From: Phallus indusiatus
Lineage: Eukaryota > Basidiomycota > Agaricomycetes > Phallales > Phallaceae
Assembly: GCA_027605045.1 (NCBI GenBank)
Contig: JAQFWX010000004.1
Location: 2,924,683-2,988,682, forward strand
Direction: 5' to 3'
DNA length: 64,000 nt
The number at the start of each line of letters is the position of its first letter. The stretch's first letter is position 1. The notes below the pieces were generated by a model. It searched no databases. It had not been told where the DNA came from and saw nothing but the letters and a program-made list of their open reading frames with translations. Both the position numbers and the translations under genes were made by a program. Shown here piece after piece: positions 11,739 through 22,330 of the stretch.

Positions 11739-13744
11739 ATGTCAATGAATATTTTCAGTGAAGAGGTACCGTGTTCTGTAAAAACTATCAGAGAAACTAA
11801 TTGAAAGCACTTTTCAGGCCATTGAAGAGAAGGCAGAAAATGCGCGTCTTTCCTCGTTCGTAGGTGCCCTTGCACTAGGCGATCTCGTCAAGTCGACATT
11901 AGGCCCGAAAGGAATGAACAAAATATTACAGTCGGCGTCATCTGGAGATATCACTGTTACTAACGATGGTGCGACAATTTTGAAATCCATCCAACTGGAC
12001 AATGCTGCGGCCAAAATTCTAGTCAACATCTCCAAAGTTCAGGACGACGAAGTCGGGGATGGTACAACTAGCGTTTGCGTTTTAGCAGCTGAATTGCTAC
12101 GAGAAGCCGAGAAACTAATTGCCGCCAAAATTCATCCTCAAACAATCATTCAGGGTTTCAGAATTTCCAGTTCTGCGGCTTTGAAAGCGTTGGAAAAATC
12201 TGCTATAGATCATAGGTGGCTACAGCATCTTTTGTTCTGAGACTCTTCTGAAGAAAAAAAAACATTATTTCAGCTCGGATCCTGCACAATTTCGTCAAGA
12301 CTTATTCAATATCGCCAGGACAACACTTTCTTCAAAAGTCCTTTCCCAGGACAAAGACTATTTCGCAAACTTGGCAGTCGATGCGGTTTTACGACTGAAA
12401 GGCTCAACAGACCTCGATCTCATCCAAATCATAAAAAAACCAGGAGGCAAATTGACCGATTCGTATTTGGCTGAAGGCATGGCGATGCTAATTACACAAT
12501 TTCGTTTCACTCTCTCATGTCTATACAGGCTTCATTCTGGACAAATCTATTGCCGTTAACTCACCGAAAAGAATTGAGAAAGCAAAAATACTAATTGCCA
12601 ATACATGTCAGTTTGATTTTTCCTTCATAGAACTCATATATTGACTTTTCAATCAAGCCATGGATACTGATAAAATCAAAATATTTGGAGCGCGGATAAA
12701 AGTGGATAGTACAGGGAAATTGGCCGAGCTTGAGAGAGCTGAAAGAGTAAGTGATATTATACTGTACCTTGGCATTGGGGACCGACCAAAATCGTCAGGA
12801 CAAGATGAAGGAAAAGGTTGCGGCTATCGCTGCTCATGGCATAAACTGTTTTGTGAATCGGCAATTAATTTACAACTATCCGGAAAACTTGTTAGCCGAG
12901 CACGGTATTATGTGCATAGAGCACGCCGATTTTGAAGGTGTCGAAAGATTGTCATTGGTTACGGGTGGCGAGATCGCAAGCACATTTGATCACCCCAACC
13001 TGGTGAAGCTCGGGACCTGCGATCTTATAGAAGAGGTCATAATCGGAGAAGACAAGGTTTGCTTTAAAAGCTGAGAGGGCTATGGTCATGTTCTGACGCA
13101 ATATCATTGCAGTTAATCAAATTCTCTGGTGTGGCTGCTGGTCAAGCATGCACGGTTGTTCTTAGGGGCTCAACGAATCAAATTGTTGACGAAGCGGAAA
13201 GGTCTTTGCATGACGCGCTATCTGTCCTATCGCAGACGGTGAAAGAGACAAGAGTTGTATTGGGGGCGGATGCTCTGAAACATTAATGAGCTGCGCGGTT
13301 GAAGAAGCTGCTCGCACAGTTATGGGTAAACAGGCCATTGCAGTTGAATCCTTTGCACACGCACTTCGACAGATTCCCACTATTCTCGCTGATAATGCCG
13401 GTTATGATTCTTCCGATTTAGTAGCGCGTCTGAGGGCGGCTCATTATGAGGGTAAAACGGACGCTGGATTAGGTATGTCTACATTGAATCTTTGTGTTTG
13501 GTCCCTAATTTAGATTTCATGAAAAGATATGTATCAAGGAACCATCGGTTCCATGAAAAAACTAGGTGTAACTGAAAGCTATAAACTCAAACGTCAAGTG
13601 ATTTTGAGCGCAAGCGAAGCAGCAGAGATGATTTTACGGTATGTTTTTGCTCTATAGTCTACATGCGCTACGGGTCTAATTAGGTATATTATCAGGGTAG
13701 ATACCATTTTGAGATCCACGCCTCGCAAAAGAGAGGCTTTGTAG
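11739..13744 (+). CDS. CCT2: CCT/TRiC chaperonin subunit beta, with one apparent base deletion
   Basis: Subunit of the cytosolic chaperonin that folds actin and tubulin. Exons are 11739-11765, 11818-12215, 12274-12476, 12529-12606, 12658-12746, 12799-13056, 13113-13472, 13527-13638 and 13696-13744. ATP-binding marks are visible: [19 protein letters not shown], and VGDGTTS with the catalytic Asp. At 13261-13266 the conserved GGGCSE needs six G but only five are present, so the frame breaks; adding one base gives 1575 nt (524 aa), close to yeast length. The essential role of CCT2 favours a homopolymer sequence error. Intron 12477-12528 seems to begin GCATGG (GC-AG type). The C-terminus (STPRKREAL) is normal. 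Confidence 0.93.
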
Positions 13745-13850
13745 ATAGATCAGTATACATTAATACATTGTCGTCACTAATTACTTTTTCCTGCACGGTT
13801 CACTTGGAAAACCCGACATTCGTGTCAGATCGATACTTCCAGAGTTTACA

Positions 13851-14456
13851 TCAATGATTAGTCTTGCCCCGACCTTTAACAATTGTGAAACCGTCTTCAT
13901 CGACTTCTGGATCCTTGCGATCACTATGAACTGGGGGGTTTAACAAAGGAGGTGCCTCTTCACCCTCTTCCTCTTCCGAGCTTTCTTCCTCTTCATCGTC
14001 CCAATCGTACTCTTCATCGCTGTTGATTTTTTCCTCGACGTTGAGTTTTTTGTCTTTTAATTTGGCTGCCATGGCTTCAAGTTCAAGCAGAGTTCGATTC
14101 GATCCCTCATGCATGATCTCCTGCCATAATCCTACAATCCTCTCTGCGACGATCTGAGCACTGCCGTCTTCTAATATGACCTCAAATTCGTCGGATAATA
14201 TTTGGAGCATCATTTCTTCGATATAGATTGCGTCCGGGAGAGGGTCTTTTTTATTTTCTGCCTCCTCAAACGCGTCCACGATGACGGATGCAATCCATTG
14301 TTGCTTTTGTATTGATTCAGGACCTCCCCAACTTGAATCTACGGCGATTTTGAGTGCTGGCCAGACTTTCAGAGCCAATATTGTTCCCCTTGCAAAGGTG
14401 ACCAAGGCTTGCGAAGGCTCCGTGGAAACGGCAGGGGAGGAAGCAGAGGTGGTCAT
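13851..14456 (-). CDS. TSR2: Pre-rRNA processing / eS26 escortin TSR2
   Basis: Family members escort ribosomal protein eS26 and are needed for 20S pre-rRNA processing. The protein is 201 aa without introns. The conserved core is visible: FARGTILALKVWPALKIAV, then SSWGG, and the helical QQWIASVIVDAFE segment. The second half is an acidic tract followed by the family ending DEDGFTIVKGRGK. I chose the ATG at 14456; the longer frame to 14471 depends on a GTG. It lies head-to-head with GRC3, another ribosome-biogenesis factor, and tail-to-tail with CCT2 with about 106 bp between stops. Confidence 0.9.
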   Translation of the reverse strand: MTTSASSPAVSTEPSQALVTFARGTILALKVWPALKIAVDSSWGGPESIQKQQWIASVIVDAFEEAENKKDPLPDAIYIEEMMLQILSDEFEVILEDGSAQIVAERIVGLWQEIMHEGSNRTLLELEAMAAKLKDKKLNVEEKINSDEEYDWDDEEEESSEEEEGEEAPPLLNPPVHSDRKDPEVDEDGFTIVKGRGKTNH

Positions 14457-14523
14457 TAGAAGAAAAGTCACTGTGTAGCTTTACGGCAGACTCCGAAGAT
14501 GTCGGCGTCACCATTCCATTCTT
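14457..14523. promoter_or_regulatory. Shared divergent promoter, TSR2/GRC3
   Basis: Only 67 bp separate two ribosome-biogenesis start codons, so one bidirectional promoter probably serves both. No specific motif was identified. Confidence 0.4.
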
Positions 14524-16578
14524 ATGTCTGCCCGCTACTTCAATGTAGCTCCCAGAGCATATTCACCCAGTAGACCAGTGGCGTCGTCCGAAAATGAACG
14601 GGAAGAAAATGATCAAGAGCTTGTAGATGAAGTTTTAACCAGTCCCAACAGCGACACTTGGCGGGTTTTCACTCCACAGCATGATGTCAATTCCTTCCAG
14701 ATCGCTCCTGAGGAAATTCGCAAACTTTCTTTACAAAATACGTCAAAGGGAGCTATTCTTTCCATGCCTTCTAGGTCATGTTTTGCATTGGTTGGCGTCT
14801 GTTCTGTCACCGTTCTCCGTGGTTCAATCTCCCTTATGGGAGTACATCTACACGCCTCTCATCAGTCACACACTATTTTCTCTCCAAGATCGAGTCATTT
14901 AGCCGTAATTGAGGCTCTGAATAACACCCAGGTCGAAAATACCACTAATTTACCCCCACGGATCTCTGGCAGAGTAGGCGATGCTAGCATTATCATTCTA
15001 CTCCAGCCGCTCAAAACGGGTATAGAATCCCTCGGGCGTTACAGAATACTTTCTCAGCTATTCCAACCTGATGAGGAGGATAAGAACCCCTCAATTGACG
15101 AAGTCATAGGCGTTGAAGGGCTATATTTCGTGAGCATTTAACTTCATCTAGTAACAAATCGACTTCATGTGTCTGCTAGGTTGACCCCTCTGCACTGAAA
15201 CCTCAGCTGCAACCATTTGTCTTACATGATTCGTGGTCTAATGCTCTTAATTCTTCTATCTCAAATACGACTTCTGGCAGTGATTCTCCATCATCTGAGC
15301 CGTTCATAGGACTTGTCAAAGGTCCTAAAAATTGCGGCAAAAGCACATTTGCGCGTACTTTACTCAATACATTATTAACCCGGTACGTTGTGCGCCAGTC
15401 ATATTCCATGTAATGCTTATAAAATAACAGCTATGTCCGAGTAGCATATTTGGAATGTGACATTGGACAATCAGAGTTTATGCCTAGTGGATTGGTTTCT
15501 CTACACGTAGTTACGTCACCAATTTTTGGTAACAGTCATTTCGAATTCTCAGCCTCCCTACGTTTGAGACTCACTTTTTTGAGGACCACCATTCACTCAC
15601 CCGACTCTTCCGTTCCGAGCTCATTATATCGGAAGTGCTACTCCTCGCTCTGGTCCTTCCCACTATATCGCTGCCATTCAATCCTTAATGGAAACCTACC
15701 GTTTGGAAATTCAAAATTCATATGAAGACCCCATGAACGACGACAATCGCCTTGGCTCCACCGTGCCGCTAGTAATCAACACCCAGGGATGGACCAAAGG
15801 GTTAGGGGCAGATCTACTTGAGAAAATTGAAGACCTGGCTGCACCGACTGCTATCTTTGTTATGGAACTTGAGGATCCGCATTTTAATCATAATCAACGA
15901 TCGAATCAAGTATATCACATCCAGCCGATCCTTTCTCCAACATTAACCCAATATTTCACGCCAACTGATCATCGTACATTTGCGATCCTGTCATATTTTC
16001 ATGCCTCCTTTGCAGAGGATGGAACGGTAACCCAATGGAACACAGAAAACCCACTTTGTGCACATCGACCATGGGAGGTCGTACTCAGAAAAGCTATAGA
16101 CAAAATCATTCTGACAGGTGCTGGAGCTGAAGATGTGGTTCCCGAAGAACTGCACCCTGCAATCAACTGCTCATTAGTTGGGCTAATTTGCGACGATCAT
16201 GCATTTATAGAAGTAGACGGTTCCGACGCTCCTTATTATACACAAGGTGATAGCTTACCATTACCTTCGCATACACGATGTGTCGGACTAGCTCTAGTAC
16301 GGGGTGTTGATTTAAACACAAGGAGGCTACACCTTTTGACGCCTATACCCCCCAAGCTGCGTCGTAATTGTCGAACGCTGGTGAAAGGAGAGTTGGAAAT
16401 GCCCGTTTGGGGAATGGTTGATTTCAGAGATGAGCGGAATAATGGGGTGGCAGGTGTCAGCTGGGGAAAAGTACCTTATTTACAGATGGGACGCGGGGAT
16501 GTTGGTGTTAATGTTCTCGGGGCAGCCAGAAGACGCGTCAGAAGAAACGTGATGAGGAAAAATCAAATGCCTGCCTAA
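14524..16578 (+). CDS. GRC3: Polynucleotide 5'-hydroxyl kinase GRC3 (NOL9-like)
   Basis: Kinase that works with LAS1 in removing the ITS2 spacer from pre-rRNA. Exons 14524-15129, 15180-15382, 15431-15528 and 15584-16578 sum to 1902 nt (633 aa). Domain order fits the family: an N-terminal beta-rich domain, then the Walker A loop GPKNCGKSTFA near 15325, the YLECDIGQSEFMPSG segment, PFTHPTLPFRAHYIG after a 55-nt intron, and VPLVINTQGWTKGLG. The C-terminal domain ends in the basic ARRRVRRNVMRKNQ tail. The third intron was placed so that IFG continues to PPFTHP; other placements break the frame. No lesion was seen. Confidence 0.92.
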
Positions 16579-16860
16579 ATCGACATCACGGGCCATGCAA
16601 TATATATAGGCTCCACGCACTATCGAGGCATAAATATATGTATATATATGCACCCAAAACGCACGTGAGAAATGTCATGAGAATAGGCATTGGTCACTCA
16701 CTAGCACTATCCCTCATGGGAATTGGCATTTAGTCGTCGACTTGGCAAAAATAGAACTAGTTCTGTCTTTCCTAGATGACCCGAATATGACGTTGATATA
16801 TAAGGTGTGCAGGTGTCCTTCCGAAATTGTGGAAGTTAGATAACCTCCCTCACTGCATTA

Positions 16861-18550
16861 ATGGCTGTCGATAGCAAGGATGAAATGACTGCCATTATTT
16901 CAGGTGGTTCTCTCTCTGGTCTGATGACCGCTATCGTTTTGAAGACATTAGGGTTTCGGTGCGAAGTTTCGCCTAGTTCGTACTTTGACCGATACAATAT
17001 TTATATGTATATATTCTCAGCGTAACAGTGTTTGAACGATCTTCTACCGTGGAAAGCCAAGGCGCTGGTATTGTCCTGGGCAAGTGGTCGCGCAAGTTCT
17101 TTCACGATTTTGATAAAACAAAAACGGAGATTGCGGTCCCCGCTTTGAAAAGACGATTTTTCAACCGCGACGGATCGACAATTACTGAAGAGTCGATTAA
17201 TCTCGGGATGACTAGCTGGGATAAGGTTCCGTTATACTATTGGGGACCGTAGAGTCAAGGGACTGATTACCCTTCAAGCTGTACTATACTCTGCGAGCCA
17301 ATTACGACGGATTTATTAATCCAGGCTACATAAACGATAGTTCCGCTGCAGCGGAGAAGGATGATCGTGCTGAATACTTTATGGGCAAAGCAGTGATTTC
17401 TCATTCGTACGACTCTCAGAGGAAGATTGTCAATGTCATTGTGCAAGATAAAGAAGGTATTGAAAATCAATTCACTGCAGATTTATTTGTTTGCGCCGAG
17501 GGTGCTTCGTCTTCGTCGCGGGAAATTTATTTTCCAGGATTACCCAGGACATATGCAGGCTATCTGGCATTCCGTGGTCTGTGCGTTTATTATTTGTTGG
17601 CCCAAAAAATGAGACTTTGAATAATGAAATCACTCTAGTGTCCCGGAAAAGGATTTACAACAGGATACGGCCCAAACTCTCATCGAGTCCCTTAGTGTAT
17701 GCCCAAGATCTACTTGGCTCTCGAAATGACATAGTGATAATCCCTTTCCCCCCAAGTTCATTCACGCAGATGACAGCCAATTTCTGTGTTATAGTGCGTA
17801 TCACTTTCTTTAGTCTTTCGTTGTTAAAAAACTCAATTGCCTAGCTGTTCCCGGACCCGGCGGCGTTACGACTCCAGGGAGTAGACATATGAACTTCGTT
17901 TGGTACAACACAATCCCGGAGGGTCCAGTGTTGGATAAGGTCTTAACCGATATCAATGTAAATGGGCTGGCCATCATTTATGGAAACTATATTGATTGTT
18001 GCAGGGAAAGCGGCGACCATTTTCTGTATCAGCTGGATATATGCCCCAATCGGTTGTAGAAGAAGAGATACACCCACGAGCCCGAGCAAAACTTTCACCG
18101 CAGTGTTTAGAGGTTGGTTAAAAATTAAATTCTGAGTGATGATGCACTTACACGTACGATAGGTAGTCATGAAAGCCAAACATCCCTTTGTTCAAGTGGT
18201 CACAGACGTTATTGCCACAACTGCCGTTTTTCACGATGGTCATGTTATCCTGGTTGGAGACGCGTTGAGCGGCGCACGACCTCATACAACCGCATCCACG
18301 TAAAGTGTCGTTTTGGATGTCGACGACTTTATATATATGACACTAACTTGCTTTCAGCAACCAGGCGGCGGACCATGCCTTGCGGCTATTTTCAACTCTG
18401 CAAAAAAACTTATGCGATTTGTCCAGCCTGAAGGATGAGTGGCAGCCCGAGTCGCTTCGTTACTCAAAGCATTTATGGGAGATTGGTGCAGCTATTGGGG
18501 ACTTGAGTCAATTTGGGGAACATCCTGTAAGCTCATGCACAGCCGTATAA
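16861..18550 (+). CDS. FAD-dependent monooxygenase (UbiH/dihydroxypyridine-hydroxylase-like)
   Basis: Class A flavin monooxygenase; the substrate cannot be deduced. Nine exons (16861-16958, 17021-17225, 17279-17580, 17639-17696, 17757-17793, 17845-17957, 18005-18112, 18163-18299, 18358-18550) sum to 1251 nt (416 aa), normal for the group. The N-terminal nucleotide-binding turn is IISGGSLSGLMTA followed by TVFERSS. Mid-protein blocks include QGAGIVLG, SWDKLYYTLRANYDG and FVCAEGASS. The second FAD motif is GDALSGARPHTTASTNQAA. The first intron uses GTGCGA and its acceptor at 17019-17020; this restores FRVTVFERS. Homologues occur in catabolism of N-heterocycles and aromatic compounds, but the neighbours are housekeeping genes and give no pathway hint. 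Confidence 0.88.
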
Positions 18551-18788
18551 TATCTTTCATTGAGCTCAATGGCTTGATTATGAAGATGAATGTTGACCGG
18601 CAGGTAAAGGAGTCGCGAATTAGGACATATGAACCTGTCTCGTATTAATACCATTCATATCAGATAACACAGCGCACTATGGAAGAATGGATGAAAGTTG
18701 GCGAACCGAAATAGATGACAATTGTATCATGTTGCTCGAAATTTTTATTTGAATGAAGGATATGAAGATACGTACAACAACAACGAAA

Positions 18789-21700
18789 TTAATCATTGTA
18801 TTGTGGATATAGTTTTTGCCGAGCTTCCTCTTCTTCAGCCTCGGCATTATCCAACGGCCCCATCATCTTGCCCACCGAATGTTCCTGTTCGTGTTCTACG
18901 GTAAAAGTATCTTCTAGAGGAGTATCAAGTTCTTTCGATTCGTGGGGCGGTGACAAAGAACCAGTGACAGCGTTGTCATTGTCATCTGGAAGAAAAACGT
19001 GTGCGTCATCTTGATTTTTCCCTAGTTCAGCGATTTCGGTTTTGAAAACGGATTTAATTTGTTTTGGTTCTTCAACTTCATGTTCTACATGCAACGCGGC
19101 TTCCTTGGATTCCGCATTCTTATATTGACCTCCTTGAGCGAACAAGTCACGTCCAGGTTCAACTTTGTCGATAATACTAGTGGTATGTTCAGAGTCAACT
19201 TGAGCCGGGGCTTCGAGTTCTTCAACAACCACGGGTCCGCGGCCAATATCATTGATAGCAGTAACGGTGGGCGTTTTCACTGGTGTTGTGTCTATAGTAA
19301 CTGCGTATTGGGAGTACTATGTTCAAAAATTCGTCAGACAAAAAAGCAGGCTCGTAAAGAGAGTGCCCTCACATCGTCATAAAACTCATGGCTTGTAGTT
19401 TGGGGAATTAAACACTAGTGACATGAGCAAACAATTCGACTCACCAAGCAAAGTCCCATGTTCTGAGCCACTGGGCACTGCGGCACTTTGCTCTAGTCCA
19501 GGTGGTGCCATATGCGAGAGAACTAAAATTCCAGAAAGTGATAATGGATATTAAAATAAGGATAACAGCAATTTGGAGGCGGATTCGAGGTCTCAGTGTC
19601 GAAGTGGCGAGATCAAAAACTCCGCAAAATAACAGAATGGCAAAATACAGTGCAGGGAAATAATGATGCAAAAATAACTGTCGTTGCATAATAAAGAAAG
19701 GAAAATAATGAAGGGCCCAACCGATCGCAAGGAATCCGCATATTTGTTCATACTTGGTAACAACAGCTGGGTGGATTGAGTCGGTGATTAACGGGAGCAA
19801 AGATCAACTAAAACCTACAACTATTAAAATCTTGGTATCCACGCTTCGCACGCAAAACTAATAGACCACGAATCGAGGCATAAACGATGACGGCGGCGGT
19901 GCTAAGCCACCAAACTATGGGATTCCCAAGGAGATAAATTTGACGATGATCCTTGACCCAGAAATTCTGAAAGAAAAATGTGTACGTTATTGATAAGTAT
20001 AAATTACAACAATAAAAGAGACAACTCACAATCCCTCGAAGCAAGCGAGGCCAGGAGCTAGGACGCGAATCGTATGTATGACGTTCTGTTAGCCCAGCGT
20101 TGGTGGTCCACATAACTTGCTGCAATTCCAGAAACTTGGACAAAAATCCGGGTTTTTTATAATTTATTTTTTCAGCCGTTGGCGGCACTATGGTGAACTT
20201 TGAATAAAGTTTTGAAAATCGCAGGAAAAATAAAAAACGTACGCGCGGGATGTTCGTTAGTTTCAATATACCAAAGTGAGTTTGGTCTAACGGCATTTTT
20301 ATTACAAGTTACCTCTTGCTGCTCAAAACCCCATTCGGGGAGCTTGACTTTATGCGAAAAGAGGTAGCAGCCAGTGTAGATATGACGTAATCTAAACTTG
20401 GTTCTGAGTGATCGTAGACGTTTGAAGCTATGTCGGTCACGTCGATCCCCTTCTTCTAATTCAACGATCCAATGGTCATTTGCATCGCCCATGAAGCCGG
20501 GATAACCGTAAGCTGATACTTCATTTTGGAAGTCAACCTCAGATATGGGGGGTCGAACATCATGAGAGTGGAGGTTTCTTTCGGTGGACGCGTGGTGCAA
20601 TCGTATACGCATGCCATTGGTGATAGGTACAAAAGGTATCTCGGAGAAATCAATTAAGGCATCGTCGGTTTGAGTATCGTTCAGAATTAACCACTCATTA
20701 TTCGAGTCACGATGGGGATAAAGTGTGATTTGTTGCTCTAAAGGATTGGTTAAGAAAAGTGAGAGCAAGGAAAGGGAATGCAATTACGTTTGCTTCCGCC
20801 CGGATAATTATGAGGATGAGAATGTAGGTATCCTCCTTGAGTATTTAAATGGCGTATAGTTACACGGGAGCCAATACCAACATCTGAAAGTAAAAATGAT
20901 ATATCAAAATTTGTCAAAGTAATTCAACAGAGATGTTAATTTTTTTTACCGGCGTAAGTATCAGCCATTTTGCGCCCACCGAGTGTATGTTGAAATTCTG
21001 AGCTCATGAAACCGTCTCCATCGCCTGAATTCTCTAGAATTAGAAAGTGGATCTCAAACATAGCCATATAGAAAAGAATGGGAACCACGATGAGGCAAAG
21101 AGCTCTAGCCATGAAATGTCGGAAAAAGAGTTTAGGAGGAACCTTGAGATCTCCGAGAATATCCCATAATTGTTTGATAGTAGCTAAACCGATGGTTGCA
21201 ATGGTGAAAAGGCCAACCCATTTACAACTGACCACGGCCCCAAGAGACAACCCCGTTAGGGTGAGCCAAATCCACCACTGACGACTGAAAGGCTCTCCTT
21301 TGTCATTCTCATTGGAAAATGATACCCAGAGAAACGTTGAAAGACCGGTGAAAAAGAGCAGAGGAGAATCGAGTAAGATGAGACGAGATTGTGTTACCAG
21401 CCCGTTTTCGAAAGTGACGAGCAACGAACCGAGGAGAGCTGTTGTTGCACGGCATTCCAAACCACGAAGTGTCAAGTATGTCAGGGGCACTAAACCGACA
21501 CCAAGAGTGGCTGGTAATAAGCGCATGAGAATGTAAGGTACGTTTTCGAATGGTCTGAAATGATGGGCCGGAAAGTTTACACCGTTCGGTAGATACTAAT
21601 AATGGTAAAAAAAAGCGTACTTGGCAATATCTTTGAAGTCAAACTGTCCATCAAAGCCTCCGATAAATGCAGCCAAGGTTATGAGTAATTTTGCCAGAGG

Positions 21701-22125
21701 TGGATGGACGTCAACATAATACTGTGTTTTGATATATTTTCCGGCGAATTTGCCAAAATGAACCTCGTCAAAACTGAGACAAGTAACGAAAACATGAGGA
21801 GGGATTGGAATCACGATAAGATAATTTATCAAACCACCCACACGACGCTGTCTGGCTTGGACAATCTGAATAGCCTTACAAAAGCGGCGAGGACGCAAAT
21901 GAAGGCGAGCAGTTTCCATTCCCCGGAGGTTAAACGAACGGCGGTAAGAGCCTGCTGTGTTCTCTTCGGAGGCGAATTTTTGGGGTTCAATCTAGCTAAA
22001 TCACGACGCTCGTCCGGGTCCAGATTATCGCGGAATAAAGGAGGGTAGCGTTGGGATGTAGAATTGGGTGGAGCAGCGCCAGGTAATGGAGAAGGAGCCC
22101 TTCGAATTCGAACGCTCCCTGACAT
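18789..22125 (-). CDS. PMT: Dolichyl-phosphate-mannose protein O-mannosyltransferase
   Basis: Multi-pass ER enzyme that transfers mannose from Dol-P-Man to Ser/Thr of secretory proteins. Ten exons (22125-21842, 21773-21621, 21554-20950, 20883-20788, 20737-20243, 20187-20030, 19966-19822, 19766-19445, 19391-19373, 19316-18789) sum to 2805 nt (934 aa). The catalytic first-loop Asp-Glu is in FDEVHFGKF. The lumenal MIR domain spans exons 3-5 (GSRVTIRHL, GGYLHSHPHNYPGG, HRDSNNEW). The C-terminal membrane domain has GWALHYFPFFIMQRQLFLHH. An unusually long acidic tail of about 150 residues follows. I do not assign it to the PMT1, PMT2 or PMT4 subfamily. The intron 21620-21555 is itself open for translation but removing it joins IAK to PFENVPYILMR as expected. 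Confidence 0.93.
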
Positions 22126-22330
22126 AGTTTGAGATTTGTTAAAGAAGCAACGAAAAAAGGTGAAGAACCCCTCAAAAGAGGCTTAAGAAAAAGTCTCGGG
22201 GAGATGCGATGCGTAAAGGAACGTGTTGTCGTGGTCGGAAGACGGGAGTAAGTTACGTAATCACTGTTACGTCGTCATCTCATCATTCCAAAGCTCAACG
22301 AGCGTGGTGCGGGCTACAAATTGGGTGAAA
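22126..22330. promoter_or_regulatory. Divergent promoter, PMT/DEAH helicase
   Basis: About 205 bp lie between the two predicted start codons. It contains TTACGTAATCACTGTTACG near 22253-22272, again with the TTACGTAA palindrome seen before CCT2. Confidence 0.35.

Noticed and set aside
14457..14471. TSR2 N-terminal extension MTFLLM
   Set aside because: It depends on a GTG start; the ATG at 14456 gives a normal TSR2 N-terminus.
21555..21620. Open PMT intron reading YLPNGVNFPAHHF
   Set aside because: It can be translated in one frame, but the phase does not fit the upstream donor and homologues have no insertion here; splicing gives the conserved junction.
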